Assembly: GCA_017562135.1 (NCBI GenBank)
Contig: QEYB01000275.1
Span: 134,001 to 198,000, forward strand
Length of the DNA: 64,000 bases
Reading direction: 5' to 3'
DNA from: Dipylidium caninum
Taxonomy: Eukaryota; Platyhelminthes; Cestoda; Cyclophyllidea; Dipylidiidae
Below, one piece after another: positions 50,062-61,374 of the stretch. Each line of letters begins with the position of its first letter. Position 1 is the stretch's first letter. Made by a program: the position numbers and the translations under genes. The notes below the pieces were generated by a model that saw only the letters and a program-made list of their open reading frames with translations, was not told the DNA's origin and ran no database searches.

Positions 50062-53000
50062 TCAATCGGGAATGTTGCCAGCGAATTGAAGAAGATATTG
50101 TGAAACGTTATCGCCGTCCCGCTCCATTATCCGAATGTTTATCCCGATCGACTCCAGAGATTGTTGAACCGCCCTCACACATGGAACCGGGTGTTCTCCG
50201 AAGAAGTTCTGAACGTAGAAAAGCAGTAAGAGTGAAAACTGATAGGACGACAGAAAAGAAAAGAGGAAAAGGGGGCCGCAAACTTGCCTCCACATCCTTG
50301 TAGTCCGTTTCGGAGCAAAATCCTTCGCAACACGCCTGGAAAGAAAAAAAACAGCTAGGGCGCAGTCGCGAGGCTGAGGGGGCCCATATTTCAATCGACA
50401 GTCACTGCACTCAATGCTTCAAAGGATATGTTCCTTAAAATAAGACATTTAAGTAAGCAGAATCCGCCAGTCCCAGCATGTGGGCAGACAACAGACCTGG
50501 AGGACACGGGACATAAGAGCGGCCACGCCGAGGTCCTCCGTCAGCGTATCGATACGGCCTTGAAGCTCTCGCCAGACAGCGCGTCGGCCAATGGCTGAGG
50601 CCGAGGAGAGGCATATGAGGGGTCTCAGTCGGTCCTGTTTGCGCACAAGATCGGAGAAGGATAACCTAATCACGCGTTTCACTACCGCTGAGACGCGCGC
50701 GAAGCCCACGCAGTGCAGAATACGAACACGCTCGTCGTGCATCGTCGCCCGCTCATACAACTGTTAATAGGAAAGCATATAAAATACACATGACATCGCA
50801 TCGAATGGACCTCGTTGATCAGACTCTACTCTAAGCGATTGCCCAAAAAGATCCGCCGATGAGACCAGACTTGGTAGAATGCGTCAGGTCTTGTCTTGGC
50901 ATCGGGCCACCTCAGACTTTCTACCCTTTTTCACCCATTAATTCACAAATTGGGAGGTTGCCCGGTTAGATTGACTGGCAAGAAGATTGTGCCAACGTGG
51001 AATATCGGCATCAATACGGGAAGAGTCAACGTACATCCAGAAGGCGTTCGTAAACGTCATTTCCGCCATGTCGCATGCACGTAGAATAGACGGCGATACG
51101 TAGATCAGGTGGGATGAGTTCGCGGCTACTCGCCGCGCCGGTTGAGTCTTTGGCATCACCTTTGTCGCAAGACATGATCGCCCTACAGTGGCAGTCAAAA
51201 CGCCTCTTCGCCTCTGCCACCACCTCCCTCGAGCCCGCGGCGCCGAGCATCGCGATGAGCAAGGGCCGAAGCAATGTGTCGTTATTGGACTCCTTTTCAC
51301 GTGCTTCCCAACCTTTAGGCCGGACGAGAAGGAAAAACGATAAGGGAGGAAGAAGGGTTTCATTAAATAAAAAAACCTGACACCATGGGATAATAAAGAG
51401 AATCCGTAGTGTTAAACATCGGACAAGCTGTGTGGAGCGAAGAGAGGAGTCATAACACGCCCCCTACCAGCACCTCGTGTGATATAATGACCTGTCAGTT
51501 GAGGCCAAACAAGTTTGGTGGGTAGTTTCACAAAATCACGTAGTAAACAGACTGACTCTACTGAAAAAGGCCAGTCATTTCTCTCGCCCCCTAAGATAGA
51601 GACAAATGCCTTTTCCAGCTGGAAAGGACTAAAACGAACAATAAGACGGCGATGAGTAAAATAAAGTTAAGGAGTATGCCAATAAGAAAGATCCTGTGAA
51701 AGCGCCAGCAAGAAAACAAATGAATTTGGGGGTAGAGTGAAGACCAGTTATTAAAGAATAGTGTTCCAACACTCACCGAGGCGCTTAAATGGCGTCTCAG
51801 CCAGGTAGATGATGAAAGTATCCAACGCCTCCTCAAATGGTGTGGTCACTTCAGCTTCAACATTGTCAGAAGAGGCGCACCTCTCCTGAATGAGGCTCCG
51901 AAGTCCCCACAACTGGGCGCGCAGCTCGCACCAAACGACGTAGTTACCCTCGCAACGGAAGGTCGACGCCATCGTTAATGCGGAAGTCATTCTAATTCGG
52001 CCAGCGCGAGCCTAGTCGGATACCATCAAAGTGAGAAAGGCATCGATCAGATGACAATTGTGAGATTAGAGTGACAGGAACAGTTGACAGCACCACTTCC
52101 AGAAGGGAGGGAAAAAGTGCAAAAAATAAATTAAAACGCAGTACTTGAGTTCATGACGCTACTTAGAGCTCCATCCAATGCGTACGGCTGCTTGGAGCAT
52201 ATCTGCATCATCAGTCATTGACCCTCAAATGCACCCTAAAGCTGTGATTGCCACCTACTCCCACAGATGTGACTTGAAATATTGGTGGTAAGGAGAAGGG
52301 ACCGCCTAGGCTGCAACGCACCAATGAGAATGTGTCCGCCAGCAAACAGAGACGATCACGATGGTCCAGTCTCTTTTCTCCGAGTGTCTCCAAAATCCCG
52401 CCCCATCAAGCTGTCCTCATAGTGAACACGATAGAAGCCCACAACTCCTGGATTTAGACGGATTTTTGAGGCTGCAGGCAGATGAACGCTGAAGGGATGT
52501 GTTCGCGCCGCGGGTGGAACTATTACACGCTTCAAGATCTTCGTCGAATCCGCGGCATCACAAATGGTCACAGGCACGTACCACTCTGTTGGGTCATCTG
52601 AAAAAGAGTAAAAAGAATGCCTCAAGTGAATGTAAAGCAGGAAAAGGAGTGGAAGAAGACGAGTCAAAAAGTCTGCCTCTACCGTCACGGCATTCTTGGG
52701 CAAGGAAGCGATTCTGCTGAATGGAAATGACGAGGCCGCCCTCGGGAGTGTCGGAGACCTTGCGAACTGTCAAGACGGGGAATCCCGTCTGGCGTGTCCA
52801 CGTTGACATAATAACACCCAAATCTTCGCCGCAGACTTCAGATAACGCCCTCCATAAATCATTTGTCGATGTGTTACCGTATGCGTGACGTTGGATATAA
52901 AGCTGGAGGCCCTTGTTGAAGTTCTGAAAAAGAACAATGGTTAGACGAAGTCACGAATAGCAAAGACACTCACCTCTGACCCAGTATAATCGTTGAGCAT

Positions 53001-55933
53001 GCGGATAATGGAAGAACCCTTTTCATAAGAGATTGAGTCAAATATTTCTTCCACCTCCTTGGGCGAGTGAACTTCGACCTAGGGAATAAAATATCCTCGC
53101 TTTTAGCCACCACGTCATTCCCCTTTAAGGCATAGTGGCCTAATGCAACAAACTCACCTCAATAGGGTGACTGGTCTTAAGCTCGTCTGTTGCCATGGCG
53201 GTATATACATTTGAGGTGAGGAAAATGGTCTGCAAGATAATATGCTAGTTAGATGACTGATTAACAGAAAGAGAGTAGAAAACATTAGCGGAAGAACAGA
53301 AACCTGTACAACCTGGTCCAGTGCGTTCGACAAGCTTACAAGTTTGTTAAAAGCTAGATGCATGGGGTTCAAACACCCTTCGCGTTACGTTAAAAAACGA
53401 GAGAATTATAAAAAGTGTAGATTAACTCGATACCTTAAACAGACCTAAGTAGATTTTCAGTTGATTAATTGAATAAGAAAAAGCGAAAGGGGGATTTTAC
53501 TAAGCAATACGGTAACCGAATGTCCAAAGACTGGTATAAGAGCAATGGGAGGATCGACACAGGGGGGACTCACAAAGCCGAGGGGGCCTGAGATTGGCAC
53601 AACGCTAAATGAGATAGACAAATGGCAAAATCACATAGATAAAATCTAAGAAGAGGAGATTGCAGGAGATATAAATAACCCACTCACTGACCCAGATATC
53701 GTAGTCGGGAAAGGTGTGATCCACGGCTAAATGCTCTACCCAAGTGGCAAAACCCTCATTAAGCCACAGATCCGTCCACCACGCCATAGTGACTAGATTT
53801 CCAAACCACATGTGCGCGACTTCGTGGGCAACTGTGAGGGCCACTTGGCGTTTGGACGCCAAGGAGGACTCTGTCTGATGCACCAGTAATGCGGTTTCCC
53901 TATAAGTAAACAGAGAGCCAAATCTACCTTCTTGTTATACACAGTCATTCTACTACCAAGTAAAAACGCACCGATAAGTCAGCAAGCCCCAATTCTCCAT
54001 TGCGCCCATGGAAAAGTCGGGAATAGCAATCAAATCCAACTTAGGTAGGGGGTAACCTGTTCCGAAAATCTCGGTATAGAAAGGCAATGCACTTTTGGCC
54101 ATGTTCAAAGCATGTGTGCCCAAATGGGCGCGACCAGGAGTAGTATAGACTCGAATCTTGACACCATTTGCATCGGTCGCCTCAGTGTAGTCGAAACTGC
54201 CAATAACAAAGGCGACGAGGTAGGTGGACATGAGAGGTGTCTCCTCGAATTCGATTCTTACGTAAGAATGAGAGGTAGTCGTAGGTAAACCATACTCTCG
54301 CACTTTGCAGGTTTCAACTGGGGTCCGGGATCGTTCGGGCTAGAAAAATCCAAGTACGATAACTACTTATAAGAAAAAAATTACCAAAGCAAGGTTCAAT
54401 GGTGATATCAGAGAGGAGGAAAGGTATTATTTTCAGATTTTACAGTTTGCTCCGTGTGTGGATGGCAATAAGGTTCGTTATTGAGAGTGCCGGGTTGAAA
54501 AATAAAATTACTCATCAGTGCAGTTAGTTCGTACGTGCAAGTTTCCTTTTGAGTGGAACTTTAGTCGAAAACTCAATCTATAATTCACAACGGACACCTA
54601 AGTCTTCGAAATATTAAGAGAAATTAAAAGATTTTCAAAAGTCTCGGTTATCAGTTTTACAAAACTTAAGCTCAATAAAACAAAGGAAGATTCATTTAGT
54701 TGTCATCAGTGGCATAGCTGTAACATTAATTTATTCAAAAGGTGTGTTGAACAGAAAAATAAACGATGCAAGAGCGAAAAGGAATCTACTCCATAATTAA
54801 TGGGACTACAAGGCTCTTTAACTAAGTTCGGTTATTCGTCCACCTCCATTTGACCTTCACTGAATCATCCTTCAAAAATATCAGTGATTTACGGGAAATA
54901 ACATCCAAGATGATTATGGATGGAAAAAAAGATGCTGAAGAAGTATAAAAGTAGTATAAGCAATGCTTTAAAGTATAAAGTGCAAGAATGAATACAAGAG
55001 CCTCGACGCCGATAACTTTGAAGTGTAGACTTAAAGAAGAACCCATAAACAAATTCCAACAAGTGAAATAAAATGTTTAATTGCATGTTCTGTACACTAA
55101 TATAGTGACTGGATAAGTGAAACATCTAAGTGGAGCACTTACCATACAAGATAACGCCGTTAAATCGTCGGGAATAACGACAGAAATACGGAACTTGGCT
55201 TTTCTGTCGGGCTCATCAAAGCAGGGAAATGCAAGACGGGCATAAGTGGACTTTAAAAGGTGAAAAGAGATTAGAAGTTAGTATAAGGGATTTAAAATCA
55301 AACTTAAGGGACAAATTAGTAGAATACACCCAAAGCACTGCGGAACTGTGATAAAAGTCAAATAAGGAATAGAAAAAATATATATGTGTCAAAGTGAAGA
55401 TGCAAGTGGTGTTTTGACAGAAAAAAAGTCTTGCCTCAAATTGAGTGCATAGGATAATATGTTGTTCTCCAGAGGAGTCTTTGTAAGTACTACGATAAAA
55501 TCCTTGCATGTCGTCAGCTAAAATGCCTTTGTAATCGAGACATATATCAGCTTCTCCCTTCAAAGCCGGTAATAACCGAATGAATTACAAAAATACCTCA
55601 AGTGCTGTCTCCAAGTTCAACGACACTTTTTCTTGTTCTTCATCGTACACGATTGCTTTATTAGAAACTAGTAACACAGTGTGGATAAAAAATCTAAAAT
55701 AGTACCAAACCTAGTAATTCAGACTGGGTTCCGGGACGGATAATTTTAGCGGAAAGAATATCTATTTTCTTTGCATTAAGAACAATAGTGGTAGTCGGTT
55801 GTCGGATCAGCAAATTGATTTTTGCCGTTCCACGGAAAGTGAAGTCATTGCCATTTGGGTATAGTTCAAGCGTGTACAGTTGTGGTTGATAAGACCTCGG
55901 CAACCGTTCGAACTTTGGCCGCGATGAAACCAT
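50062..55933 (-). CDS. NPEPPS: Puromycin-sensitive aminopeptidase (M1 family)
   Basis: Cytosolic zinc aminopeptidase that trims peptides leaving the proteasome. Fifteen minus-strand exons: 55933-55711, 55667-55597, 55557-55435, 55250-55143, 54339-53972, 53899-53692, 53229-53158, 53078-52974, 52923-52683, 52597-52322, 52011-51777, 51312-51035, 50760-50497, 50335-50288, 50208-50062. About 921 aa, against 919 in human. It starts [20 protein letters not shown]. The substrate-recognition loop is GAMENWG. The zinc site is HEVAH followed 18 residues later by the third ligand in [17 protein letters not shown] and the full ERAP1-like helical C-terminal domain follow, ending [16 protein letters not shown]. 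Intron 2 is 39 nt. Introns 3 and 14 begin with GC instead of GT. Exon 10 carries one extra base around 52391-52405 that breaks the frame. Identity is certain. Confidence 0.96.
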
Positions 55934-56721
55934 GGTTCATCAAATTAACCGAAGAAGTGAAAGGCAATCGCGCCCACACCTGGAATCAAGACCCGCTTCG
56001 CCAATTGGCCGTTACCAAGGTCGGAAGAAAGTAAAGCGGTAAACAAAAATAAAAATTAGCCCAGAGGAAAATCGCGTTATTAAAGAGAAGACGACTCAGG
56101 AATTTTATGTACCTAATTTACTTAATACAAATGAGTCCAAGCGCGCTTAATTTGCGGGCATAACTTTAATGAGTTAAAAGGAATATGATCAAATAGGATT
56201 ACATTAAAATTTTCTACGTTGAGGTACGATGGCAATCTAATTAACTACCTGGGTAAAATACTTGTTTATTAGCTTAACGTAGTCTGTTGCCTATTGGGAT
56301 TGCAAAGAGGGCTACAGTACAATGGATTCAATTCAAATTGTTTTTCTATGGCGTCCATTTTGTTGGCTTAGGGTCGACCTCAATTTGTTTATATTCTTTG
56401 GGACTGTTGTAACTTTTTAGTCGCACCTTTAAGTGGTAGAATTGTTTACGATCACCCCAACCTTTGCCATCTTCGAACGATGGAAACCAGGTAGTATATT
56501 AAAATACAACATTTCTCTTCGTAATGTAATCTTATGGGATTGTTGAAAGTATTATATAATCCTGTAATGTTATCCATTTTAACTTGTAAATTATATCATT
56601 TTTTATGTCGGGCCTTGAGTAGGATGTTTTTCTCGTTAAAACCAAAGTATGTATAGAATTACACACTCTTTTATTTATAAGGCCGAATTGTTCCGCTGCC
56701 TTTTGTGGTATTTCACACCTC
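55934..56721. promoter_or_regulatory. Divergent intergenic region, NPEPPS / CFAP69
   Basis: 788 nt between the start codons of two divergent genes, AT-rich, presumably with both promoters. No distinct motif recognised. Confidence 0.45.
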
Positions 56722-59700
56722 ATGGTAAATTTGTCGCCAACAATAATGGATAACTGCTCACTTCTCGTACTAGAACACATGGTAAGTCTTCATTTTCAAC
56801 CTTGTCTTATCCTTCTCAGACACCCTTGCGTGACCCAAACTTTTTCCTCAAAAGGGCTTCAGGACTGGCAAGCAAACGACAACCCCCATTCAATATTTAA
56901 TCTAGTATCTAGATGATTTGAAGACAGTTTCACGAATACTTACTCTATCTCGTCAGAATCCGGGCCCATTCCAACGAATATTATCTGCACTACTTAAACT
57001 TTGCTCGAAACCATTCTTGAAGCACTCCGCAAAAGACATGCTTGATTATCAAATTGATGCGCAATCCCTTTTCTCCAATTTCGGTAGGCTTCTTCGTTTT
57101 CACGAGCCCCCAGGGAGCTTTATTGAATGTGGAAATGACAGCTGCCGTAGACTAGTCTTATGCGCAGTGCGATCCCATCTTCTCATTCCAAACAGCTACA
57201 TTCTGACATGCATTGAAAATAGCACCCTCATCTCAAGTTTGTGTAAATTTATTCGTGGTTCAGCATTTATTGAGACAAAGTCGATGGCCTTGGATATCGT
57301 CGGACTCCTCGTCCACAAATCCCGTTTGTCACATAACTCATTTTAGTTTACACGTTTACACTTTAGCTACTGTCTTTTCCGAGCTATTAACTGGCACAGA
57401 CCTATCTGCACTCTGCACCGACATTCCAGAACAGTCAATCTTACTAATAAATGAAATTTTCTCAACTTTGCTTCTTTCTTTCCCCAATGCCAAATCGTTG
57501 AAGATGAGGAAGGTTAGTACGGATCTTCTCGACTTCTTTCTCTTCAAAGTTCCACAATACCTTCACACTCAAAATCGACTTTCCCCGAGTCGAAAGGTAC
57601 TGAACCAAAGGGCTGCAATTGTCAACCTGATGGGACTCCTCTCACTAATGCGAAAGGGTGATGTAGACTTCGAAAGAAGACATACTGATGCCGTCTATGT
57701 CTCATTGTTCAAATTCCTCAACAAAATTCGGAAAAGTCAAAACGACTTGGACTTTATATCTGCCCACTTATGTGTACTTGCTCTGTTGGGTGGTGGAGAG
57801 GTTAGTACAAGTTTTCTTAAGCTAAATTTTGAGGCAATAAATTTGTTTTTAGACCTCGCTAAAGACTCTATGCATTCGATACACATCAGAAAACAGGCGT
57901 TGTCTTGTCTCTCCCACTGTCTAACTGAAACAGCGAATGAGGACGACTTTGGAAAGACAATAAAGACGGTCTGGACTGCTTTGGATGCATGTATGAATGT
58001 AATATACCTTACCGTCTCTATTCTTTCAGATTATTGTATCGCTAAAGGGTGTAGGGAGTTAGCAAACGATAATTTGCATCTCTCTCTGTCTCTCGCTATG
58101 ATAGAAGATGAAACATTGTGCAAGGTGAGATCGCACGCTTCCCTTCCGTTAAAAACGAAATACATTACGACAATATAGTTCTCCATGGAATCATTATCCG
58201 CATATTCCAAAACTCTCCAACTTCGATTTCATCCATCCATTCATGCATTTCAGTTGACCATCTGCTGTTCCGTCATGTCTTCCTATCATTTAATTTTTTT
58301 CGTTTCCCTGGATTCAAAACCTAACCTTTTGCCTTTGAACCTTCAGCGCTTAGTTGAATGGGGGATCATTGAAGAGGTGGTGGAAACTCTCACCAACTGC
58401 GTCCGTCACAGTCATTCTTCAACGGATGATATCATCTTTGACGGCTTACTGTGCATATCAAAGTTGTGCGAGGGAAGGCGAGATCGGTAATATTAACTTG
58501 ATTTAGAAAAACCCCCTTTTTACCTGCTTCAGATGTCGACGTATTGGCGCTAAGGGAGTGCAAGTTCTCATTGTTATTCTAAACCACCTCCAAACTCAGG
58601 TAGCTCAACAGGAACAGATGCGGATTTCGCAGTGGTCGGGTTCTGATGACCCAATTGGGAAATGGCCCTCTGTCTATCGGCTAGCCATCTGTGCAGTGGA
58701 GGCTGTGCGGTCGTGTGTGGTGATCTGTTGCGAAAATCTCCGCTACTTCATTCAGCAGAATGGACTATCAGTTATTTTGAATATTACCGAGGCAAGACTC
58801 TTTAACTGAAGTGAATTTTCTTGAATTCTTTAAACAATGATATAACAAAGGCCTCAAAAACTTCCTTTGTCGCCAGTTCTTCCTGCATTTTGTCATACAA
58901 AGAGTTTAATACTACCGCTTAACGTTATCATTTATCATATAATTCCATGTAAACTCGAGGATTTTGTTGTTTAAGTAGTAGTAACACACACTGCGCCATC
59001 ATTTTTACTTCAAGTGGGTCCCATCGGAGCTCTGTCTACCGTTTCTGCGATGCATCCTCGAGATGTACGAGCAAGAAACATCTGTAAAGACAGAACTACT
59101 CACCTGGCGCGGTGTAAAACAACGGCGCCCCGTACCAATTGACGAGACGATTTTCAGTCACGGCGGTTTGGAGTCGTCCACTATGGAAGAAGAGTTTTTT
59201 GTGAAAATAAATGAATATCGAATTGGCAATCAGCGTGCCCTTGTTCACACCACAGCTGCTCATTTATGCTGGCTCTGGCGCTGGAATGTGGCGAGGATTA
59301 ACGAATGTGAGAGCTAAATTTCTTATTAGAACAGCGGTTTTAACACTTTACATGTGAATAAAAGTACAGGAACTGAGAGGCGCACAAAAATGCGATATAC
59401 TGTTTCGTGAACTCTCATGCCCACAGAGGACCCCGCAGCGCTGGAGAAGGTGTCCTAGTTGCCCTCTTTCCCTTTTCTTATTCCTATTATTTTGGGTCCT
59501 CCATAAATTTTTTTGCGCAAACTTGTTCCGCACGCGTAACGTTACCATCTAAAATGGCGGTGTTCAATGACGAAAAGGGATTTTACGATGAAATGATAGG
59601 CATTCTAGCCTTAAATGGAGATGTCAATCCTTACTCTAACATTTTAAAATAGCACCATATGTCTTTTATTATGGCAAAAATCAATCTTTTTCAGCCGAAA

Positions 59701-60465
59701 AGCTGTTTACACAGTGGACCCCTGTAAGACAGTTTGAAGACCTCTTACTACTTATATACCTTCTGTCGAGCCGATTGGGTTTCGGAGAACATTTTCAACT
59801 TGATATAGAAGATCAAATAACGATGTTAGACATTGAAATGTTTCCTGAAACAAAGGTAGGCTCTCTATGAATACGGTGCACGTCATTGTTTCAGAAAGCT
59901 GAAATAATTAGGGAGGTTAGAAGGGAGCTAGAAAGGCGTAACATTCGCCCGGTTAGTGGTGACCAGACGCAATTGGACAGAGCCGAGCAGTACTTCAACA
60001 AAAAATTGGCGCAAGTAATAGAAAGGAAATTGACCATCGTGGCGACTGCAATTGAGAGTGACATGTGTATAGAATCTGAAAGCTACGTTTTGGTGAGTCT
60101 AATTTTTCGAGAATAACTAGATTCTTGGAGTAATTAGTTGCTATGATTGTGCAAGCTTTCAAATAGGCAATATGTAAAGACTTAAAGATCAAATCATTTG
60201 CACTTTCCGATATTTATTATTTAATCCTAAGAAGTATATAATTTTGCAGCCACGGAAAATAGTGAACCAAGACAAGGCGGACTTCGAAAGGCTTTTGGAT
60301 ATTCAATTAAGAACATCGAATTATGCCTACCTTTGTGCGTCAAAGCTGAAAAAACAGCGTGCGATTGAGGTTTCGAGACCAGACTACGCAGTGAAAAATT
60401 GCGACTCACCAACAACGATCGAATCAATAATTGACACACCGTCTCAAGATTCTGAACCTGGGTGA
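56722..60465 (+). CDS. CFAP69: Cilia- and flagella-associated protein 69
   Basis: Armadillo/HEAT-type helical protein needed for sperm flagella and olfactory cilia in mammals. Exons: 56722-56781, 56906-58124, 58347-58486, 58533-58791, 59015-59306, roughly 59459-59620, 59695-59855, 59895-60092, 60250-60465. Collinear matches to the vertebrate protein: LLKLCSKPFLKHS near the N-terminus, VEWGIIEEVVETL, then CEGRRDRCRRIGAKGVQVL, then ILEMYEQETSVKTELLTWRG, the KGFYDEMIGILALNG segment and the charged EVRRELERRNIRPVSG motif. The frame slips by one base at a T-run (57341-57344) inside exon 2. The exon near 59.5 kb does not close in phase on either side with the splice sites I can see. The intron after exon 4 starts with GC (58792), and the intron at 59856-59894 is 39 nt. 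Gene identity is well supported; exact boundaries in 59.3-59.7 kb are not. Confidence 0.85.
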
Positions 60466-61374
60466 TTCTTCGACCTCAGCGGAAATCCACCAAATGACCA
60501 TGCTAGATATATGAAAATTTATAAAATCTTACAAATTACTAAATCATATATCCTTCTGCAGAAAACAACACCCTAAAATGGAGCCACAATAACGATCCAC
60601 ATAATTTTTTCTTTGAATCTCGAAGCAGTATTGAAATTTTGCAAGTTGGGTTTATTTCAAATTCTGAGCCGTTCGGTTATGGGGATGAATACTTCATATA
60701 GAGGGTGAGGGTTCCAGCGGTTAACTTAGTCTACCTAAAACACCATCGTGTGGATTCTTTCGCGGGGTTCTGTTACTTGATAGAAGAAAGGGTAGCTGAT
60801 CTTTCAATCGAGTACAGTAGGTGGTTGGACGGTGCGGGAGCGGACCCTCGGCCACTGCAGATGGGAAGAAGCCCTGGCACGCTAGATGAGACGAGAAATT
60901 TGGGGGGCGGATTACGGAGAACGTTGTGTATAAGCTGAACAGACAGAAAATAAAGTTGAAAATTATCAGTCTACGTGATATTGGAAAAAAATTACAATAT
61001 TAAACCTATCATTTTCTAAAAATGTGCTGCGTAAAGTGGTAAAAATTTAAAAATAAATTTCGGAATTACATATGAATGGAGATCGGCTTCACTTCAACAT
61101 CTCGACTCTTATTTTGTTATAATCAACAAACACGAAGGAGGCCGTTAGAAGTAGTCAAGCTTTCTTAAATGGGTGTGTGATGGTAGTGGGTTTCTCTTTA
61201 ATTTGCGAGATACGTGACTTTTAATTAAGGGATTTATCTTTGTTAAGTGAAAAGTTCTCCTTTCTTTAGACAGAAGTGTTATGTAGGCGGTAAATCAGGA
61301 GTAATGAGCTATTCCCTTAGATACATAACATTGGATTCATGCATTTCGGCTTTTATACTCATACGTGAATCCTT
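60466..61374. other. Intergenic region, CFAP69 / ZW10
   Basis: About 0.9 kb, AT-rich. An AATAAA at 60949-60954 is a plausible poly(A) signal for CFAP69. The open frame at 60705-60938 has no recognisable features. The ZW10 promoter must lie here or upstream. Confidence 0.5.

Noticed and set aside
53340..53400. A tRNA-like T-loop (ggtgtttgaacccc) on the minus strand
   Set aside because: No matching acceptor stem, D-arm or A-box could be paired around it; it lies in an NPEPPS intron.
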